A stretch of 64,000 bases of DNA from Streptomyces sp. SA15 (GCF_002291145.1 NZ_NTGE01000099.1:62001-126000); one strand, 5' to 3'. Counted from the stretch's first letter, positions 48,917-58,631 are shown. Translations and numbers: made by a program. Notes: generated by a model from the letters alone, not told the origin.

Positions 48917-51900
48917 TCAGTCGGGGATCGCCGGCAGGCCTCCGGCTCCCTGCTGGAAGGCGCGGTCGTACGCCTTCGGTGTCAGGCCAGCGCGGACGGC
49001 CTCGGTGATGCGGTCGACGTCGCCGCGTTCGGCCGCGGGCAGCGGTGAGCGGACCGCGTCGCGGGCTGCGGCGGCCGCGCCGAGGAATCGGGCGGCCTGC
49101 GCGTGAGCGCCCGCCAGGGCCTCAGCGCCGGCGAGTCCCTCGAAGGCGAGGGCGAGCGCGCGCGGGTCGCCGGTGCGGCCGGCGTGGTCGAGTCCCTCCC
49201 GGTGGAGGTTCCGGGCGGTCTCGGCGTCTCCGCGCTGTTCGGCGATGAAGCCGAGTTCGGCCAGGATGAACGCCACTCCGTGGTCGCTGTCCCACCGGCG
49301 GCACCAGTCGAGCCAGGTTCGCAGGTGGGTCTCGGCGTCGTCCAGCCGACCCTGGCGCCGGGCCACCAGCCCCAGACCGACCTCGGCGAACTCCTCGCCG
49401 CGCTGGTAGGCGTGCGCCACGGCCAGCCGCCTGGCGCGTTCGTGGAGCTCCTGGGCGCGGTCGAGGTCGCCGGTGAGCACGGCGGTGCGGCCGAGCCGCG
49501 CCAGCATCTTGACCGCGTCGTTCCACAGGCCGAGGTCGTGGGCGATCCGCCGGCCTTGCTCGCGCAGGTGTTGGGCCGCGTCGTAGTCGCCGGTCGTTTC
49601 GGCCAGGTCCCCGAGGACGTAGGCGGCCTGTAATTGACCCCATCCGTCGCCGAGGTCCTGGAAGAGCGCCCCCGCCTGCCGGGCGTCCGCGCGTGCCTGC
49701 TCCGGCTCGCCGCGGTAGAGGAGGACTTCGGCGCGGACCGACAGGGCCGCGGCGGTGCCCCAGCGGTCCCCCAGGGCGTCGAACTCCGCATGCGCCCGGT
49801 CGGCGAGTTCCAGGGTCGCCGCGGAATCGCCGAACCCGGCCCTGCCCAACGCGATGAGCCACCGTGCGCGGGCCCGTCCGGCCGGGTCCTCGATGGTGTC
49901 GTACAGACTCAACACGGCCTGGCTGTCGGTCTCGCACATGTCGAGCAGGAGCAGCGACATGCCCGCCCGCCAAGCGCGGGCGGCCGCCTGCCGCTCGGGG
50001 GCGCCGCCGGCCGAGAGCGCGAGGTCCAGGGAGCGCCGCGCCTCGGCGAACCGGCCGCGCAGGAACCAGAACCACGCGAGGGCGTCGACCAGGCGCAGTG
50101 CCATTTCGGGGAGGTCTCGGCGGACGGCGTGGGCCAGGGCGGCGCGGACGTTGGCGGCCTCGGCCTCCAGCCGGTCCAGCCACGGTCGCTGCTCGTGGCC
50201 CCGGAGCCGGGCGGCGGCGTGCTCGGCCAGGTCGACGTGGTGGGCGAGGTGGCGGTCGCGCGTACGCCGGTCGTCCTCGCCGTCGGCCTCGGCCAGCCGC
50301 TCCGTGGCATAGGCCGCGACGGACTCCAGCAGCCGGTACCGGCCCTCCCGCCGTACGACCAGGGACCGGTCGATCAGCCGTCCGAGCAGGTGGAGGACGT
50401 CGTCGCGGCCTACCCGCTCGTCGGCGCACACCGCCTCGGCGGTCTGCAGGGTGCAGCCGTCGGCGCACGCGGCCAGGCGGCGCAGCACGATCCGTTCCGG
50501 CTCGCCGAGCAGGCCCCAGCTCCAGTCGATGGTCGCGCGCAGCGTGCGCTGTCGGGTCGGGGCCGCGCGCAGGGTCGCGGTGAGCAGCCGGAAGCGGTCG
50601 TCGAGCCGGGCGGCGAGGTCGGCGACGGGCAGGGCGCGCACCCGGGCGGCGGCCATCTCCAGCGCGAGCGGGATGCCGTCCAGGCGACGGCAGATCGTGG
50701 CGACGGCTTCCGCGTCGCCCGGTCGGAGGCGGAACTCGGGGTCGGCGGCGGTGGCACGGGCGACGAAGAGCCGCACCGCGCTCGACTGTTCCGGCCGGTC
50801 CGCGTCCGGCCCGGGCAGGTCCAGCGGCGCGACGGGCCACAGGCGTTCGCCGGCGACCGCGAGCGGCTCCTGGCTTGTGGCCAGGACCCGCAGTGCGGGC
50901 GCGGCACGCAGCAACCGTGCGGTCAGCTCGGCGACCGGCTCGACGACCTGCTCGCAGTTGTCCAGCACGAGCAGCACGTCCCGGCCCGCGAGGGCGTCGG
51001 CGATCCGCCCGGGCAGGGAGCGTACGGAGTCCGGAAGGTCGTCGCGCAGACCGAGCACGGCCGCGACGGCCTCGTGCACCTCGGCTGCGGTGCGTGCCGT
51101 GGCGAGCTCCACCAGCCAGGCGCCGTCCGGGAGTTCTCCGGCACGGCCCGCGGCCGCTTCCAGCGCGAGCCGGGTCTTGCCGACACCGCCGGCCCCGGTC
51201 AGCGTCACCAGCCGCTCGGACGCCAGCAACGCATCGATCCGCCGTATCTCCTCGGCGCGGCCGATCAGGTCCGCCAGCGGAGTGGGGAGGTTGCCGCGCG
51301 GCGAGGCCGTCTCGGACGCGGCTGCGGGGGCGAGGCGGGCGTCCTGGCGCAGAATCGCCTCGTGCAGCTCGGTCAGTGCGCGGCCGGGATCGAGGCCGAG
51401 GTCGTCCCGCAGCCGGTCGCGCAACTCACCGAGACTCGCCAGCGCCTCGTCCTGTCGGCCCGCGAGGTACAGGGCGCGGACATGCGCGGAGCGCAGTCGC
51501 TCGCGCAGCGGATGCGCGGCGACGAGTTCGCCCAGTTCGCCCGCCAGCAGAGCGTGTTCGCCGAGTTCGAGCCGCGCCTCGGCGAGCCCTTCGAGCGCGG
51601 CCAGTCGCTGCTCCTCCAACCGCCGGGCTTCGGCGCGTACGAACCCCTCGTCGGCGTGGTCGGCGAACGCCGTCGTGCTCCGCCACAGCCTTGCGGCCTC
51701 GCCGAGCAGCCGGGCCCTGGTATGCGGGTCGCCGGTGACCGCCTGGGCGCGGCGCAGCAGCGCCTCGAAGCGTCCGGCGTCGACCGCGTCGTCGTCCGCC
51801 CGCAGCAGGTATCCCGGCGGCCGGGACTCGATCAGGGCGCGGCCGCCCGTCTCGGCGTCCTCCAGGGTGCGGCGCAGCAGCGAGACCTTGGACCGCAGTG

Positions 51901-52084
51901 TGCGGACGCCGTTCGCCGGGGGCGCGTCGCCCCACAGCGCGTCGACGAGGCGGTCCACCGAGACGACCCGGCCCCGGTGCACCAGCAGCGCGGTCAGGAG
52001 GGTGCGGGCCCTGGCCTCGCGAACCCGGACGGGCCGCCCGTCCGACGTCCACACCTCCAGGGGACCCAGCACTCCGAAACGCAC
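48917..52084 (-). CDS. AfsR/SARP-type regulator with NB-ARC ATPase and TPR repeats
   Basis: This is a 1055-residue regulator. Residues 1-95 are an OmpR-like DNA-binding domain (FGVLGPLEVWTSDGRPVRVR, VVSVDRLVDALWGD). Residues 96-245 are the bacterial transcriptional activation domain. The NB-ARC ATPase has P-loop GAGGVGKT near 295-302 and LLVLDNCEQVVEP as Walker B. TPR-like helices fill about 620-1055. SARP-type proteins activate secondary metabolite genes by binding direct repeats near -35. It is divergent from an imine-reductase-like gene with 75 bp between, so that gene is a likely target. Confidence 0.94.
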   Translation of the reverse strand: MRFGVLGPLEVWTSDGRPVRVREARARTLLTALLVHRGRVVSVDRLVDALWGDAPPANGVRTLRSKVSLLRRTLEDAETGGRALIESRPPGYLLRADDDAVDAGRFEALLRRAQAVTGDPHTRARLLGEAARLWRSTTAFADHADEGFVRAEARRLEEQRLAALEGLAEARLELGEHALLAGELGELVAAHPLRERLRSAHVRALYLAGRQDEALASLGELRDRLRDDLGLDPGRALTELHEAILRQDARLAPAAASETASPRGNLPTPLADLIGRAEEIRRIDALLASERLVTLTGAGGVGKTRLALEAAAGRAGELPDGAWLVELATARTAAEVHEAVAAVLGLRDDLPDSVRSLPGRIADALAGRDVLLVLDNCEQVVEPVAELTARLLRAAPALRVLATSQEPLAVAGERLWPVAPLDLPGPDADRPEQSSAVRLFVARATAADPEFRLRPGDAEAVATICRRLDGIPLALEMAAARVRALPVADLAARLDDRFRLLTATLRAAPTRQRTLRATIDWSWGLLGEPERIVLRRLAACADGCTLQTAEAVCADERVGRDDVLHLLGRLIDRSLVVRREGRYRLLESVAAYATERLAEADGEDDRRTRDRHLAHHVDLAEHAAARLRGHEQRPWLDRLEAEAANVRAALAHAVRRDLPEMALRLVDALAWFWFLRGRFAEARRSLDLALSAGGAPERQAAARAWRAGMSLLLLDMCETDSQAVLSLYDTIEDPAGRARARWLIALGRAGFGDSAATLELADRAHAEFDALGDRWGTAAALSVRAEVLLYRGEPEQARADARQAGALFQDLGDGWGQLQAAYVLGDLAETTGDYDAAQHLREQGRRIAHDLGLWNDAVKMLARLGRTAVLTGDLDRAQELHERARRLAVAHAYQRGEEFAEVGLGLVARRQGRLDDAETHLRTWLDWCRRWDSDHGVAFILAELGFIAEQRGDAETARNLHREGLDHAGRTGDPRALALAFEGLAGAEALAGAHAQAARFLGAAAAARDAVRSPLPAAERGDVDRITEAVRAGLTPKAYDRAFQQGAGGLPAIPD

Positions 52085-52117
52085 CCGGCCACGTTACCCA
52101 CAACCTCACCGCAACCT

Positions 52118-52136
52118 TTCCGGAGACAGACCGGAA
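52118..52136. promoter_or_regulatory. Inverted repeat in the SARP/IRED divergent promoter
   Basis: TTCCGG-N7-CCGGAA is a perfect 6-bp inverted repeat in the 75-bp gap between the regulator and reductase genes. It is an inverted rather than a direct repeat, so it may not be a classical SARP site. Confidence 0.45.
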
Positions 52137-52159
52137 TCCCTCTCACGCACAGTCGTGCC

Positions 52160-53056
52160 ATGACCAGCACACCGAACGCCGCACCGAACACCGACCTTGG
52201 CAACGAACCCGTCACCGTCATCGGCCTGGGCCTGATGGGCAGAGCCCTCGCCGCGGCCTTCCTCGAGGCGGGCCACCCGACAACCGTGTGGAACCGCACG
52301 CCGGGCAGGGCGGATGAACTGCTCGCCCGAGGGGCCGTGCTCGCGCCGTCCGCGGCCGACGCCCTTCGGGCGAGTCCCCTGATCGTCGTCTGCCTCAGCG
52401 ACGCGGCCGCGGTACGCGACGCGCTCGGCGCGCACCGGGCCGAGCTGGCCGGCCGGACCCTCGTCAACCTGACCTCCGGGACCTCCGACGAGGCCCGCGA
52501 GCTGTCGACGTGGACGAGCGGCGACTACGTGGACGGCGCCATCATGGCGATCCCCGAGGTGATCGGCCGACCGGAGGCATTCCTGCTGTTCAGCGGAGCG
52601 CCGAAGGCGTTCGAGCGGCACCGTGACAGCCTCGGCCGGCTCGGCAACGCGACGTTCTTCGGCGAGGACCCCGGCCTCGCGTCCCTGTACGACGTGGCCC
52701 TGCTGGGCGTCATGTGGGGCACGCTCAACGCGTTCCTGCACGGGGCCGCGCTGTTGGGTGCCGCCAAGGTGGACGCGACCACCTTCGCGCCGTTCGCCAA
52801 CCAGTGGGTCGGCAGCGTGACCGGGTTCGTCAGCGCCTACGCCGACCAGATCGACCGCGGCGCCTACCCGGCCGAAGACGCCACCCTGGAGACGCATCTG
52901 GCCACCATGAAGTACCTGGTGCGGGAGAGCGTGGCTGCCGGAATCGACACCGACTGGCCCGCCCGCATCCAGGCCCTGGCCGAACGCGCCATCAACGCCG
53001 GCCACGTCGGCAGCAGCTATGCCGGCCTCATCGAGGTCTTCCGGGGACGGGCATAG
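52160..53056 (+). CDS. NAD(P)-dependent oxidoreductase, imine reductase-like
   Basis: This 298-residue protein has a Rossmann domain (VTVIGLGLMGRALAAAFLEA, VWNRTPGRADEL) of the beta-hydroxyacid dehydrogenase superfamily. The linking helix is LYDVALLGVMWGTLNAFLHG. The C-terminal helical domain is of the type found in imine reductases, which dimerise to form the active site. The conserved catalytic Lys of hydroxyacid dehydrogenases appears replaced in this helix, as is usual in imine reductases. ATG 52160 is chosen; the longer open frame upstream is antisense to the SARP gene. Cofactor is probably NADPH. Confidence 0.85.
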   Translation: MTSTPNAAPNTDLGNEPVTVIGLGLMGRALAAAFLEAGHPTTVWNRTPGRADELLARGAVLAPSAADALRASPLIVVCLSDAAAVRDALGAHRAELAGRTLVNLTSGTSDEARELSTWTSGDYVDGAIMAIPEVIGRPEAFLLFSGAPKAFERHRDSLGRLGNATFFGEDPGLASLYDVALLGVMWGTLNAFLHGAALLGAAKVDATTFAPFANQWVGSVTGFVSAYADQIDRGAYPAEDATLETHLATMKYLVRESVAAGIDTDWPARIQALAERAINAGHVGSSYAGLIEVFRGRA

Positions 53057-53113
53057 CCGACAGTCGGCAGGCACGGCCGACCACCGAAGCCGAGTTGTCC
53101 GAGAACCGCACCC

Positions 53114-53150
53114 GCTGAGGGCGCCCTCTGTCACAGGGGGCGCCCTCAGC
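53114..53150. terminator. Strong bidirectional terminator
   Basis: GCTGAGGGCGCCC and its exact complement GGGCGCCCTCAGC form a 13-bp stem with an 11-nt loop. It lies between the convergent reductase and LacI genes. Confidence 0.85.
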
Positions 53151-53174
53151 GCCGTACAAGAGTCGGCGAGGGCG

Positions 53175-54224
53175 TCAGGTCGACTCCCGCACCACCAACC
53201 GGCAGGGCACCGTGTGCAACCCCGGCGCCGCCCCCTCCGCGTCGATCGCCTCCAGGAGCCGTAGTGCCGCGATACGCCCGATCTCCGCGAGGCTCGTGTC
53301 GATCGTGGTGAGGGGCGGGCGGGAGGCCAGGGCCATGGTGTCCCAGTTGTCGTAGCCGACGACCGCGATGTCGCCGGGGACGTTCACACCGCGCTCGCGC
53401 AGGGTGTCCGCGACGCCCCGCGCTATCTGGTCGTTGCCGCAGAAGAAGGCGTCCGTCTCCGGGGCCGTACGCAGGACCGCGTCGGCCGCGCGGCGGCCCC
53501 ACGCCTCGCTCCACTCGCCGAAGTGGACCCGGCCGGTGGACAGTCCGAACCCGGCGCCCTCCAGGTGCTCCACCCCGTGGCGGGCCCGGTCGCGGGCGGC
53601 GGCGTGGTGTTCGGGGCCGGTGACGTGGGCGATGCGGGTGTGGCCGGTGGACAGGAGGTGTTCGACGGCCAGTTGGGCGCCGCCCCGGTCGTCGGAGACG
53701 ACGGACGTGTCGGCGGGGTCGGTGGAGGGGGAGAGCGCGTAGACCACCGGGATGGTCTCCAGGCCGCTGATGCCGGTCAGCGGCGGGCGCGGGTCCGTGC
53801 GGCGGCCGGTGACGATGATGCCGTCCACCCGGCGGTCGATGAGGTTGCGCAGGTGGTGCTGCTCCCGGATCGCGTCGCCGCGTGTGTCGCACAGCAGGAC
53901 CGAGATCTTGCCGGCGCCGAGCGCGTCCTCGGCGCCCAGCAGCACCGGCGTGCTGAAGCGGCCTATGCCGTCCGTCGTCATCAGGCCGACCGTCCAGCTG
54001 CGGCCGGTGTGCAGGCTCTGGGCGTGCTGGTTGGGGCGGAAGCCGAGCGTCGCCACGGCGTCCAGGACCCGCTGGCGGGTTTCCGGGCGCATCCTTCCGC
54101 CGCCGTTGAGCGCCTTCGAGGCCGTGCCCACGCTGACGCCCGCGAGCGCGGCGACGTCGGCGAGCCGGGCCCGGCCGGCGGGGGACGACCCTGGGGAGCC
54201 TGGAGCACTTGCGGCTGACGTCAC
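53175..54224 (-). CDS. LacI family regulator of the arabinofuranoside locus
   Basis: This 349-residue LacI-type repressor has the HTH ARLADVAALAGVSVGTASKA followed by the hinge region ALNGGGRMRPETRQRVL. A periplasmic-binding-protein-like ligand domain follows, with VVYALSPSTDPADTSVVSDD, DAFFCGNDQIARGV and DIAVVGYDNWDTM. GTG 54224 has AAGG 7 nt upstream, better than the TTG at 54230. It is divergent from the GH127/ABC operon, whose promoter carries an inverted repeat fit for it. The inducer is probably a sugar from the imported oligosaccharide. Confidence 0.93.
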   Translation of the reverse strand: MTSAASAPGSPGSSPAGRARLADVAALAGVSVGTASKALNGGGRMRPETRQRVLDAVATLGFRPNQHAQSLHTGRSWTVGLMTTDGIGRFSTPVLLGAEDALGAGKISVLLCDTRGDAIREQHHLRNLIDRRVDGIIVTGRRTDPRPPLTGISGLETIPVVYALSPSTDPADTSVVSDDRGGAQLAVEHLLSTGHTRIAHVTGPEHHAAARDRARHGVEHLEGAGFGLSTGRVHFGEWSEAWGRRAADAVLRTAPETDAFFCGNDQIARGVADTLRERGVNVPGDIAVVGYDNWDTMALASRPPLTTIDTSLAEIGRIAALRLLEAIDAEGAAPGLHTVPCRLVVREST

Positions 54225-54326
54225 GAGCAAACCTTTTCCTTCGCGGCAGGGGTGCCCAACATCGTGGCATCCGCCGAGGTCCAGCGCCAGTCGGTGAGAA
54301 ACCAGAAAAATATACTGTCGCAGACC

Positions 54327-54369
54327 TTGACCCGACTTGGCCGTTCCCCTCTACTTTCCCGTCAGGAAA
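54327..54369 (+). promoter_or_regulatory. Operon promoter with LacI-type operator
   Basis: TTGACC (54327-54332) and TACTTT (54352-54357) form a -35/-10 pair with a 19-bp spacer. An inverted repeat, TTTCC-N5-GGAAA (54355-54369), overlaps the -10 and the expected start site. A LacI dimer here would block the promoter. Confidence 0.55.
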
Positions 54370-54406
54370 ACGGTTGCCCAAAAGCCATCCCAGCCCTCGG
54401 AGAACC

Positions 54407-56323
54407 ATGCCCCGCACACGCTCCGCCCTGCCCCCCACGGGCCCGGTCCGACTCGGCCCGGACGCCCGCGCCGCGCTGCGGCCGGCCACCGCCGGCATCA
54501 CCGCGGGCTTCTGGCACACCCGCCGCGAGGTCAACACCCGCACCTCCCTCCCGCAGGGCCCCGAACTGCTGGAATCCGCGGGCAACCTGCACAACCTGCG
54601 GCTCGCGGCCGGCACGGCCGAGGGCGAGTTCCAGGGCGCGTACCCCTTCGTGGACACCGACGTCTACAAGTGGCTGGAGGCCGCCTCCTGGCAGCTCGCC
54701 CAGGAACCCGCCACCGAGGACCTGCGCGCCGATGTCGACCGGATCATCACCCTCGTCACCGAGGCCCAGCAGCCCGACGGCTACCTCAACACCTGGTTCC
54801 AGCTGGTCAAGGGCGGCGAGCGCTACCAGGACCTGCGGTGGGGGCACGAGTTGTACTGCGCGGGGCATCTGATCCAGGCCGCCGTGGCACATCACCGGGC
54901 CACCGGACGGACGGAACTCCTCACCGTGGCCCGGAAGTTCGCCGACCACGTCGACTCCGTCTTCGGCCCGCCCGGCAGCGGCAAGCCCATCGACGGCATC
55001 GACGGCCACCCCGAGGTCGAGACCGCCCTGGTCGAGCTGTACCGGGAGACCGGCGAACGCCGCTACCTCGACCTCGCCGCCTACTTCGTCGACCGGCACG
55101 GTCACGGCCTGCTCGGCGGCGAGGCCTACTGCCAGGACCGCGTCCCCGTCCGCGAGGCCACGAACGTCGAGGGTCACGCCGTACGACAGCTCTACCTGCT
55201 GGCCGCCGCCACCGATCTCGCCACCGAGACCGCCGACACCGAACTCCGCACCGCCGCCGAACGGTTGTGGCACGCCATGACCACCACCAAGACCCACCTC
55301 ACCGGCGGCCTCGGCGCCCACCACGACGAGGAGGACTTCGGCGACCCGTACGAACTGCCCAACGAACGCGCCTACTGCGAGACCTGCGCCGCCATCGCCT
55401 CGATCCAGTGGAGCTGGCGCATGGCCCTGCTCACCGGCGAGGCCCGCTACTCCGACCTGATCGAACGCACCCTCTACAACGGCTTCCTGGCGGGGGTGTC
55501 GCTGGACGGCGAGAGCTGGCTGTACGTCAACCCGCTCCAGGTCCGCGACGGCCACACTGACCCCGGCGGCGACCAGTCGGCCCGCCGCACCCGCTGGTTC
55601 CGCTGCGCCTGCTGCCCGCCGAACGTCATGCGCCTGCTGGCCTCCCTCGAGCACTACCTGGCGAGCGGCGACGACGACGGCCTCCAGATCCACCAGTACG
55701 TCACCGGCCGGTACGAAAGCGACCTCGCCGTCATCAGCGCCGAGACCGACTACCCCTGGCACGGCACCATCGCCCTCACCGTCGAGGACACCCCGGCCGA
55801 CCGCCCCTGGACGCTCTCGCTCCGCATCCCGCAGTGGTGCCGGGACTTCCGGGTGCGGTGCGGGGAGGAGACGTACGACGCTCCCGTGACCGACGGCTGG
55901 CTGCGCCTGCACCGCACCTGGGCCCCCGGCGACCGGATCGTCCTGGAACTCGCCCTCGAACCCCGCCTCACCACCGCCGACCCCCGGGTGGACGCCGTAC
56001 GCGGCTGCGTGGCCATCGAACGCGGGCCCCTCGTCCACTGCCTGGAAGGGGTCGACCACCCCGGCGGCGGCCTGGACGACATCGTGATCGACACCACCCG
56101 CCCGCTCGCCGTGAAGCACCGCCCGGACCTGCTGGGCGGAGTCACCACGGTCGTGGCGGCGGGCAGGCGGCGGATCGTCCCGGACGCGGGCTGGTGGCCG
56201 TACGGCCCCGCCGACGACCTCCGCCAACAGGACGGCGAACCCGTCGAACTGACCGCCGTGCCCTACTACGTCTGGGCCAACCGCGAGGACGGCAGCATGC
56301 GCGTCTGGCTGCCCACCTCCTGA
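54407..56323 (+). CDS. GH127 beta-L-arabinofuranosidase
   Basis: This 638-residue cytosolic enzyme has an alpha/alpha barrel followed by beta-sandwich domains. The active-site set lines up with the known Bifidobacterium enzyme HypBA1: acid/base E309 (HHDEEDFGDPYE), zinc ligands E325 and C327 (AYCETCAAI), and the Cys pair C402-C403 (CACCPPNVMR), where C402 would be the nucleophile. Spacing of these residues matches closely. It removes beta-L-arabinofuranose. It is the first gene of the operon, followed by an importer and a secreted glycosidase. ATG 54407 is chosen at the family start. No signal peptide is present. Confidence 0.95.
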   Translation: MPRTRSALPPTGPVRLGPDARAALRPATAGITAGFWHTRREVNTRTSLPQGPELLESAGNLHNLRLAAGTAEGEFQGAYPFVDTDVYKWLEAASWQLAQEPATEDLRADVDRIITLVTEAQQPDGYLNTWFQLVKGGERYQDLRWGHELYCAGHLIQAAVAHHRATGRTELLTVARKFADHVDSVFGPPGSGKPIDGIDGHPEVETALVELYRETGERRYLDLAAYFVDRHGHGLLGGEAYCQDRVPVREATNVEGHAVRQLYLLAAATDLATETADTELRTAAERLWHAMTTTKTHLTGGLGAHHDEEDFGDPYELPNERAYCETCAAIASIQWSWRMALLTGEARYSDLIERTLYNGFLAGVSLDGESWLYVNPLQVRDGHTDPGGDQSARRTRWFRCACCPPNVMRLLASLEHYLASGDDDGLQIHQYVTGRYESDLAVISAETDYPWHGTIALTVEDTPADRPWTLSLRIPQWCRDFRVRCGEETYDAPVTDGWLRLHRTWAPGDRIVLELALEPRLTTADPRVDAVRGCVAIERGPLVHCLEGVDHPGGGLDDIVIDTTRPLAVKHRPDLLGGVTTVVAAGRRRIVPDAGWWPYGPADDLRQQDGEPVELTAVPYYVWANREDGSMRVWLPTS

Positions 56324-56377
56324 AGATCCTCCGCACTACGACGGCACTACGACGCCCTACGACAACGAGGTCACCCC

Positions 56378-57646
56378 GTGATATCCACCCGCCGCGCCCC
56401 TCTGGCTCCCACCCGCCGCACCCTGATCGCCGCGCTGGCAGCCGTCGGCACCCTCGCCTCCCTCACCGCCTGCGGAGGCGGCTCCGACGGGTCCGGTTCC
56501 TCCGACGCGTCCGGAGGGACGTACACCTTCTGGGACCCGTATCCGCAGTTCGACGCCTCCTCGCCGTGGGGCAAGCTCGTCACCGAGTGCGGGACGAAGG
56601 CCGGGGTGACGCTCAAGCGCACCGCGTACGACACGACCGACCTGGGCAACAAGGCGCTGCTGGCGGCCCAGCAGGGCAACGCGCCCGACGTGATGCTGGT
56701 CGACAACCCGGTCGTCTCCACGCTCGTCGAGGCGGGGATCCTCAACAAGACGAGCGACGTCGGCCTCGACACGAAGTCGATCCAGAAGAACATCATCGGC
56801 GCGGGCACGATCGACGACGCCTCCTACGGCGTCCCGATCGGCGCCAACACCCTCGCCCTCTACTACAACAAGAAGGTCCTGTCTCAGGCCGGCGTCGACC
56901 CGGCCTCCATCAAGGACTGGAACTCCCTCACCGCCGCCCTGCAGAAGGTCAAGGCGGCCGGGAAGAAGGGCATCACCTTCTCCGCGATCAACACGGAGGA
57001 GGGCAGCTTCCAGTTCCTGCCGTGGTTCTGGGGCGCGGGCGGGGATCTGACCAAGCTCAACTCGGACGAGGGCGTTGCCGCACTCTCCCTCTGGAAGCAG
57101 TGGGTCGACGAGGGCTACGCCCCCAAGAGCGTCCTGCAGAACACGCAGACCACCAGCTGGCAGGAGTTCGCCACCGGCGACTACGCGTTCGGCGAGAACG
57201 GCACCTGGCAGCTCGGCAACGCCGACAAGGCCGGCTTCGACTACGGCATCCTCAACATCCCCGCGAAGAACGGCGGTTCGGCGCCGGTGCCGACGGGCGG
57301 CGAGTTCGTCACCGTACCCGTGCAGGACGACACCGCGCGCTACGACACCAGCAAGAAGATCGTCGAGTGTCTGACCAACGACGCGAACCTCCTCGCCACG
57401 GACACGACCCTGACGTACATCGCCCCGACCGCCGCCGTGCAGGCCGAGCAGGTGAAGGCGAACCCGAAGCTCGAGCCGTGGGTGAACGCCGTCGCCGCGG
57501 CGCGCGGTCGCACCAGCGGCGGCCTGGGCTCGAAGTACCCCACCATCTCCGAGCCGATGTGGACGGCCGTCCAGTCGGCCCTGTCCGGCGGCAAGAGCCC
57601 GCAGGAGGCGCTGGAGACGGCACAGTCGAGCGCGGAGAAGGGCTGA
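56378..57646 (+). CDS. Extracellular sugar-binding lipoprotein of an ABC importer
   Basis: This 422-residue protein has a lipoprotein signal with lipobox LTAC (C32) after twin arginines (PTRRTLIAALAAVGTLASLT). Family 1 binding-protein features include YTFWDPYPQFDASSPWG, NAPDVMLVDNP and YGVPIGANTLALYYNKKVL. It captures the oligosaccharide outside the membrane and passes it to the two permeases that follow. GTG start, 54 bp after the GH127 gene. Confidence 0.95.
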   Translation: MISTRRAPLAPTRRTLIAALAAVGTLASLTACGGGSDGSGSSDASGGTYTFWDPYPQFDASSPWGKLVTECGTKAGVTLKRTAYDTTDLGNKALLAAQQGNAPDVMLVDNPVVSTLVEAGILNKTSDVGLDTKSIQKNIIGAGTIDDASYGVPIGANTLALYYNKKVLSQAGVDPASIKDWNSLTAALQKVKAAGKKGITFSAINTEEGSFQFLPWFWGAGGDLTKLNSDEGVAALSLWKQWVDEGYAPKSVLQNTQTTSWQEFATGDYAFGENGTWQLGNADKAGFDYGILNIPAKNGGSAPVPTGGEFVTVPVQDDTARYDTSKKIVECLTNDANLLATDTTLTYIAPTAAVQAEQVKANPKLEPWVNAVAAARGRTSGGLGSKYPTISEPMWTAVQSALSGGKSPQEALETAQSSAEKG

Positions 57647-57653
57647 CGCCGAC

Positions 57654-58631
57654 ATGACCATCGCCCGAGTCGACCGCCCGGGGCGGGCGCCGGCCGTGTC
57701 GAAGGCGAGCGGTACGGGTGACACCGACTCCCTGCCGCTACGGCGCCGGCTGAGGCGCAGGAGCAGGCTCACCGCCCTCGCCTTCCTCGCCCCACTGATC
57801 GCCTACCTCGCCGCCTTCTACGTCTACCCCCTCTACCGCAACCTCGACCTGAGCCTGCGCGACTACACCGTCCGGTCGTTCGTGTCGGGGGACGCGCCCT
57901 TCTCCGGCTGGGACAACTTCCAGAAGGTGCTGGACGACCCGACGTTCGGCCCGGCGATGCGCCACACCATGGTCTTCACCCTCGTGTCGATCGCCTTCCA
58001 GTACGTCATCGGCCTCGCCCTCGCGGTCTTCTTCAACCGGCACTTCCGACTGGCGCCCACCCTCCGCGCCCTGTTCCTGATCCCCTGGCTGCTCCCCCTC
58101 ATCGTCTCCGCGTCGACGTGGTCGTGGATGTTCAACAGCGAGTCGGGGGTGGTGAACTACTTCCTGCACTTCTTCGGCGTGGACGCGGTCGGCTGGCTCA
58201 CCTCACCCGACTGGGCGCTGACGTCCGTGATCATCGCCAACATCTGGATCGGCATCCCGTTCAACCTGGTCATCCTCTACAGCGGCCTGCAGAACATCCC
58301 GTCGGAGCTGTACGAGGCCGCCGCCCTGGACGGGGCGGGCGCCTGGCAGCAGTTCCGCCGGATCACCTTCCCCCTCCTGCGCCCGGTGTCGGCGATCACC
58401 CTGCTCCTCGGCCTCGTCTACACCCTCAAGGTCTTCGACCTGATCTGGATCATGACCAAGGGCGGCCCGGGCGACGCCTCGTCCACCCTCGCCACCTGGT
58501 CGTACCAGCTCGGCTTCGGCACCTTGCTGCCCAAGTTCGGCCCGGGGGCGGCGGTCGGCAACATCCTCATCCTCATCGCCCTCGTCTTCGGCCTGCTGTA
58601 CATCCGCGTCCAGAGGAGGCAGGAAACGTGA
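57654..58631 (+). CDS. ABC sugar permease (first)
   Basis: This 325-residue membrane protein has six helices and the EAA loop, ELYEAAALDGAGAWQQFRRITFP, near the C-terminus, which contacts the ATPase. It begins 8 bp after the binding-protein gene and overlaps the second permease by 4 bp (GTGA). No ATPase gene is in the operon, as usual in Streptomyces, where the shared MsiK ATPase serves many sugar importers. Confidence 0.95.
   Translation: MTIARVDRPGRAPAVSKASGTGDTDSLPLRRRLRRRSRLTALAFLAPLIAYLAAFYVYPLYRNLDLSLRDYTVRSFVSGDAPFSGWDNFQKVLDDPTFGPAMRHTMVFTLVSIAFQYVIGLALAVFFNRHFRLAPTLRALFLIPWLLPLIVSASTWSWMFNSESGVVNYFLHFFGVDAVGWLTSPDWALTSVIIANIWIGIPFNLVILYSGLQNIPSELYEAAALDGAGAWQQFRRITFPLLRPVSAITLLLGLVYTLKVFDLIWIMTKGGPGDASSTLATWSYQLGFGTLLPKFGPGAAVGNILILIALVFGLLYIRVQRRQET

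Noticed and set aside
49634..52159. Long in-frame extension upstream of the imine reductase-like gene
   Set aside because: It is antisense to the SARP regulator and has no Rossmann or other recognisable sequence. The enzyme starts naturally at 52160.
54209..54406. Extension upstream of GH127
   Set aside because: It crosses the LacI start and the operon promoter, so it cannot be coding for the enzyme.
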